Source: Crinalium sp049646245
Lineage (GTDB): Bacteria; Cyanobacteriota; Cyanobacteriia; Cyanobacteriales; PCC-9333
DNA length: 15,451 nucleotides
Reading direction: 5' to 3'
NCBI GenBank assembly: GCA_049646245.1
Contig: JBARVL010000021.1
Coordinates: 1 to 15,451 of the forward strand
Position numbers and translations under genes: made by a program
The notes under the pieces: generated by a model
Database searches by the model: none
What the model was told of the DNA's origin: nothing
The model's input: only the letters and a program-made list of their open reading frames with translations
Shown: positions 15,071 to 15,451 of the stretch, piece by piece
Numbering within the stretch: the first letter of the stretch is position 1
How the letters are laid out: every line of letters starts with the position of its first letter

Positions 15071-15315
15071 TACAAGGTAATGACTTGGGCTAATAATTCG
15101 AGTGATAGAGGAAAGAAGGATGTAACTTGCTGAACCTGACCCTCCGTAGTGGGGTAAACTACGCTAAAAAGCAGAGTAGTTAAATATTTTGACCTTTGGG
15201 ACGAGGGGTAAAGCCTATTGCCAGAACGTAAGACTTGTTATTCTTGGGGATAAAAAGCTGTTCTTTGAGTAGGAAGCCCATCACTGTATGCAAGGCATCG
15301 GTGTGGGTAGTTCAC
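15071..15315 (+). ncRNA. Orphan omega/reRNA-like right end of an IS200/IS605 element
   Basis: These roughly 245 bases have stops in all plus frames but fold well. CGTAGT (15145-15150) pairs with ACTACG (15158-15163) inside a longer TGCT/AGCA closure (15128-15131 with 15170-15173). AGAAC (15223-15227) can pair with GTTCT (15260-15264). The region ends in a 13-bp hairpin with two bulges (15277-15291 with 15295-15307), followed by TAGTTCAC. A GAAGCCC-hairpin-GGGTAGTTCAC ending is what I remember at the right ends of cyanobacterial tnpB elements, whose RNA scaffold ends there. No tnpB precedes it, so this would be a solo end or a short non-autonomous derivative. The 5' limit is a guess. A HEARO-type RNA is an alternative. 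Confidence 0.45.
15277..15307 (+). repeat. Bulged terminal hairpin
   Basis: CCCA-CAC-TG-ATGC pairs with GCAT-CG-GTG-TGGG around the loop AAG, with bulged T at 15281 and 15287. One T-G wobble is included. Imperfect stems with bulged T are the form bound by IS200/IS605 transposases. It lies 55 bases before the next start codon. Confidence 0.6.
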
Positions 15316-15361
15316 GATAGAGATCCAAGCTCGCTGTTGCGCGATCGCACTTTTGTTGAAT

Positions 15362-15451
15362 ATGCCTACCGATCAGGTTAATTTGTCCGTAGATAGTAAT
15401 GTTGCTCCTCAACAGTTAAATGAGCCGTTGTTGGGAAAAAGTTTAACTGAA
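15362..15451 (+). CDS. Start of an unidentified gene, cut by the right edge
   Basis: From the ATG at 15362 the frame stays open to the last base, giving 30 residues beginning MPTDQVNLSVDSN. The stretch is polar and rich in Asn, Gln and Leu, without a signal peptide or membrane segment. A HIP1 octamer lies just before it (15341-15348). No ribosome binding site is visible, so the true start may differ. TTG codons at 15353 and 15356 are in frame. Thirty residues are too few to name a family. Confidence 0.5.
   Translation, partial: MPTDQVNLSVDSNVAPQQLNEPLLGKSLTE

Noticed and set aside
15071..15315. Riboswitch or group II intron end upstream of the last gene
   Set aside because: Conserved boxes of the cobalamin riboswitch and the group II domain V pattern are not present. 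The hairpin plus TAGTTCAC ending fits a mobile-element end better.
1..15451. CRISPR array, tRNA or rRNA genes
   Set aside because: No regularly spaced direct repeats, no TTCGA-type T-loop with matching acceptor arms, and no rRNA-like stretches were seen.

Overview
This window is almost certainly cyanobacterial chromosome. Base composition is moderately AT-rich. The octamer GCGATCGC (HIP1) occurs eleven times. The gene order grpE-dnaK-dnaJ-TusA-like-rsgA, facing away from pilB-pilT-pilC, is one I recall from filamentous and related cyanobacteria. The species cannot be named from the sequence alone.

Layout. The left edge holds the 3' part of a DUF445-type membrane protein gene (to 452). A 470-base gap follows, then a 690-residue protein of unknown function with a coiled N-terminus, a large conserved-looking middle region and three TPR repeats (923-2995). 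This gene converges on a minus-strand stress/biogenesis cluster. In transcription order that cluster is grpE (8488-7730), dnaK (7571-5604), dnaJ (5512-4385), a TusA-like sulfurtransferase (4388-4119) and rsgA (4122-3022). The last three genes are joined by two 4-base ATGA stop/start overlaps, so they are probably translationally coupled.

The divergent intergenic region between grpE and the pil genes carries an IS200/IS605-type element with a full-length tnpB on the minus strand (8827-10047). It has hairpins near both ends, but I see no tnpA transposase. To its right on the plus strand lie pilB (extension ATPase), pilT (retraction ATPase) and pilC (inner-membrane platform), the cytoplasmic and membrane motor of type IV pili used for twitching motility and DNA uptake.

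Downstream of pilC, about 15.07-15.32 kb is non-coding and looks like a structured RNA. It ends in a bulged hairpin followed by TAGTTCAC. I read it as the right end (omega/reRNA-like scaffold) of a different IS200/IS605 element that has lost its protein gene. A new gene begins at 15362 and runs off the window.

How the parts work together. GrpE, DnaK and DnaJ form the Hsp70 folding cycle. RsgA matures the 30S ribosomal subunit. The TusA-like protein probably relays sulfur. PilB and PilT power pilus extension and retraction through PilC. The observations most worth following are the orphan RNA-like right end, the TnpB element with a readable candidate guide, the unclassified TPR protein, the coupled dnaJ-TusA-rsgA trio, and a perfect 16-base palindrome just upstream of pilB.
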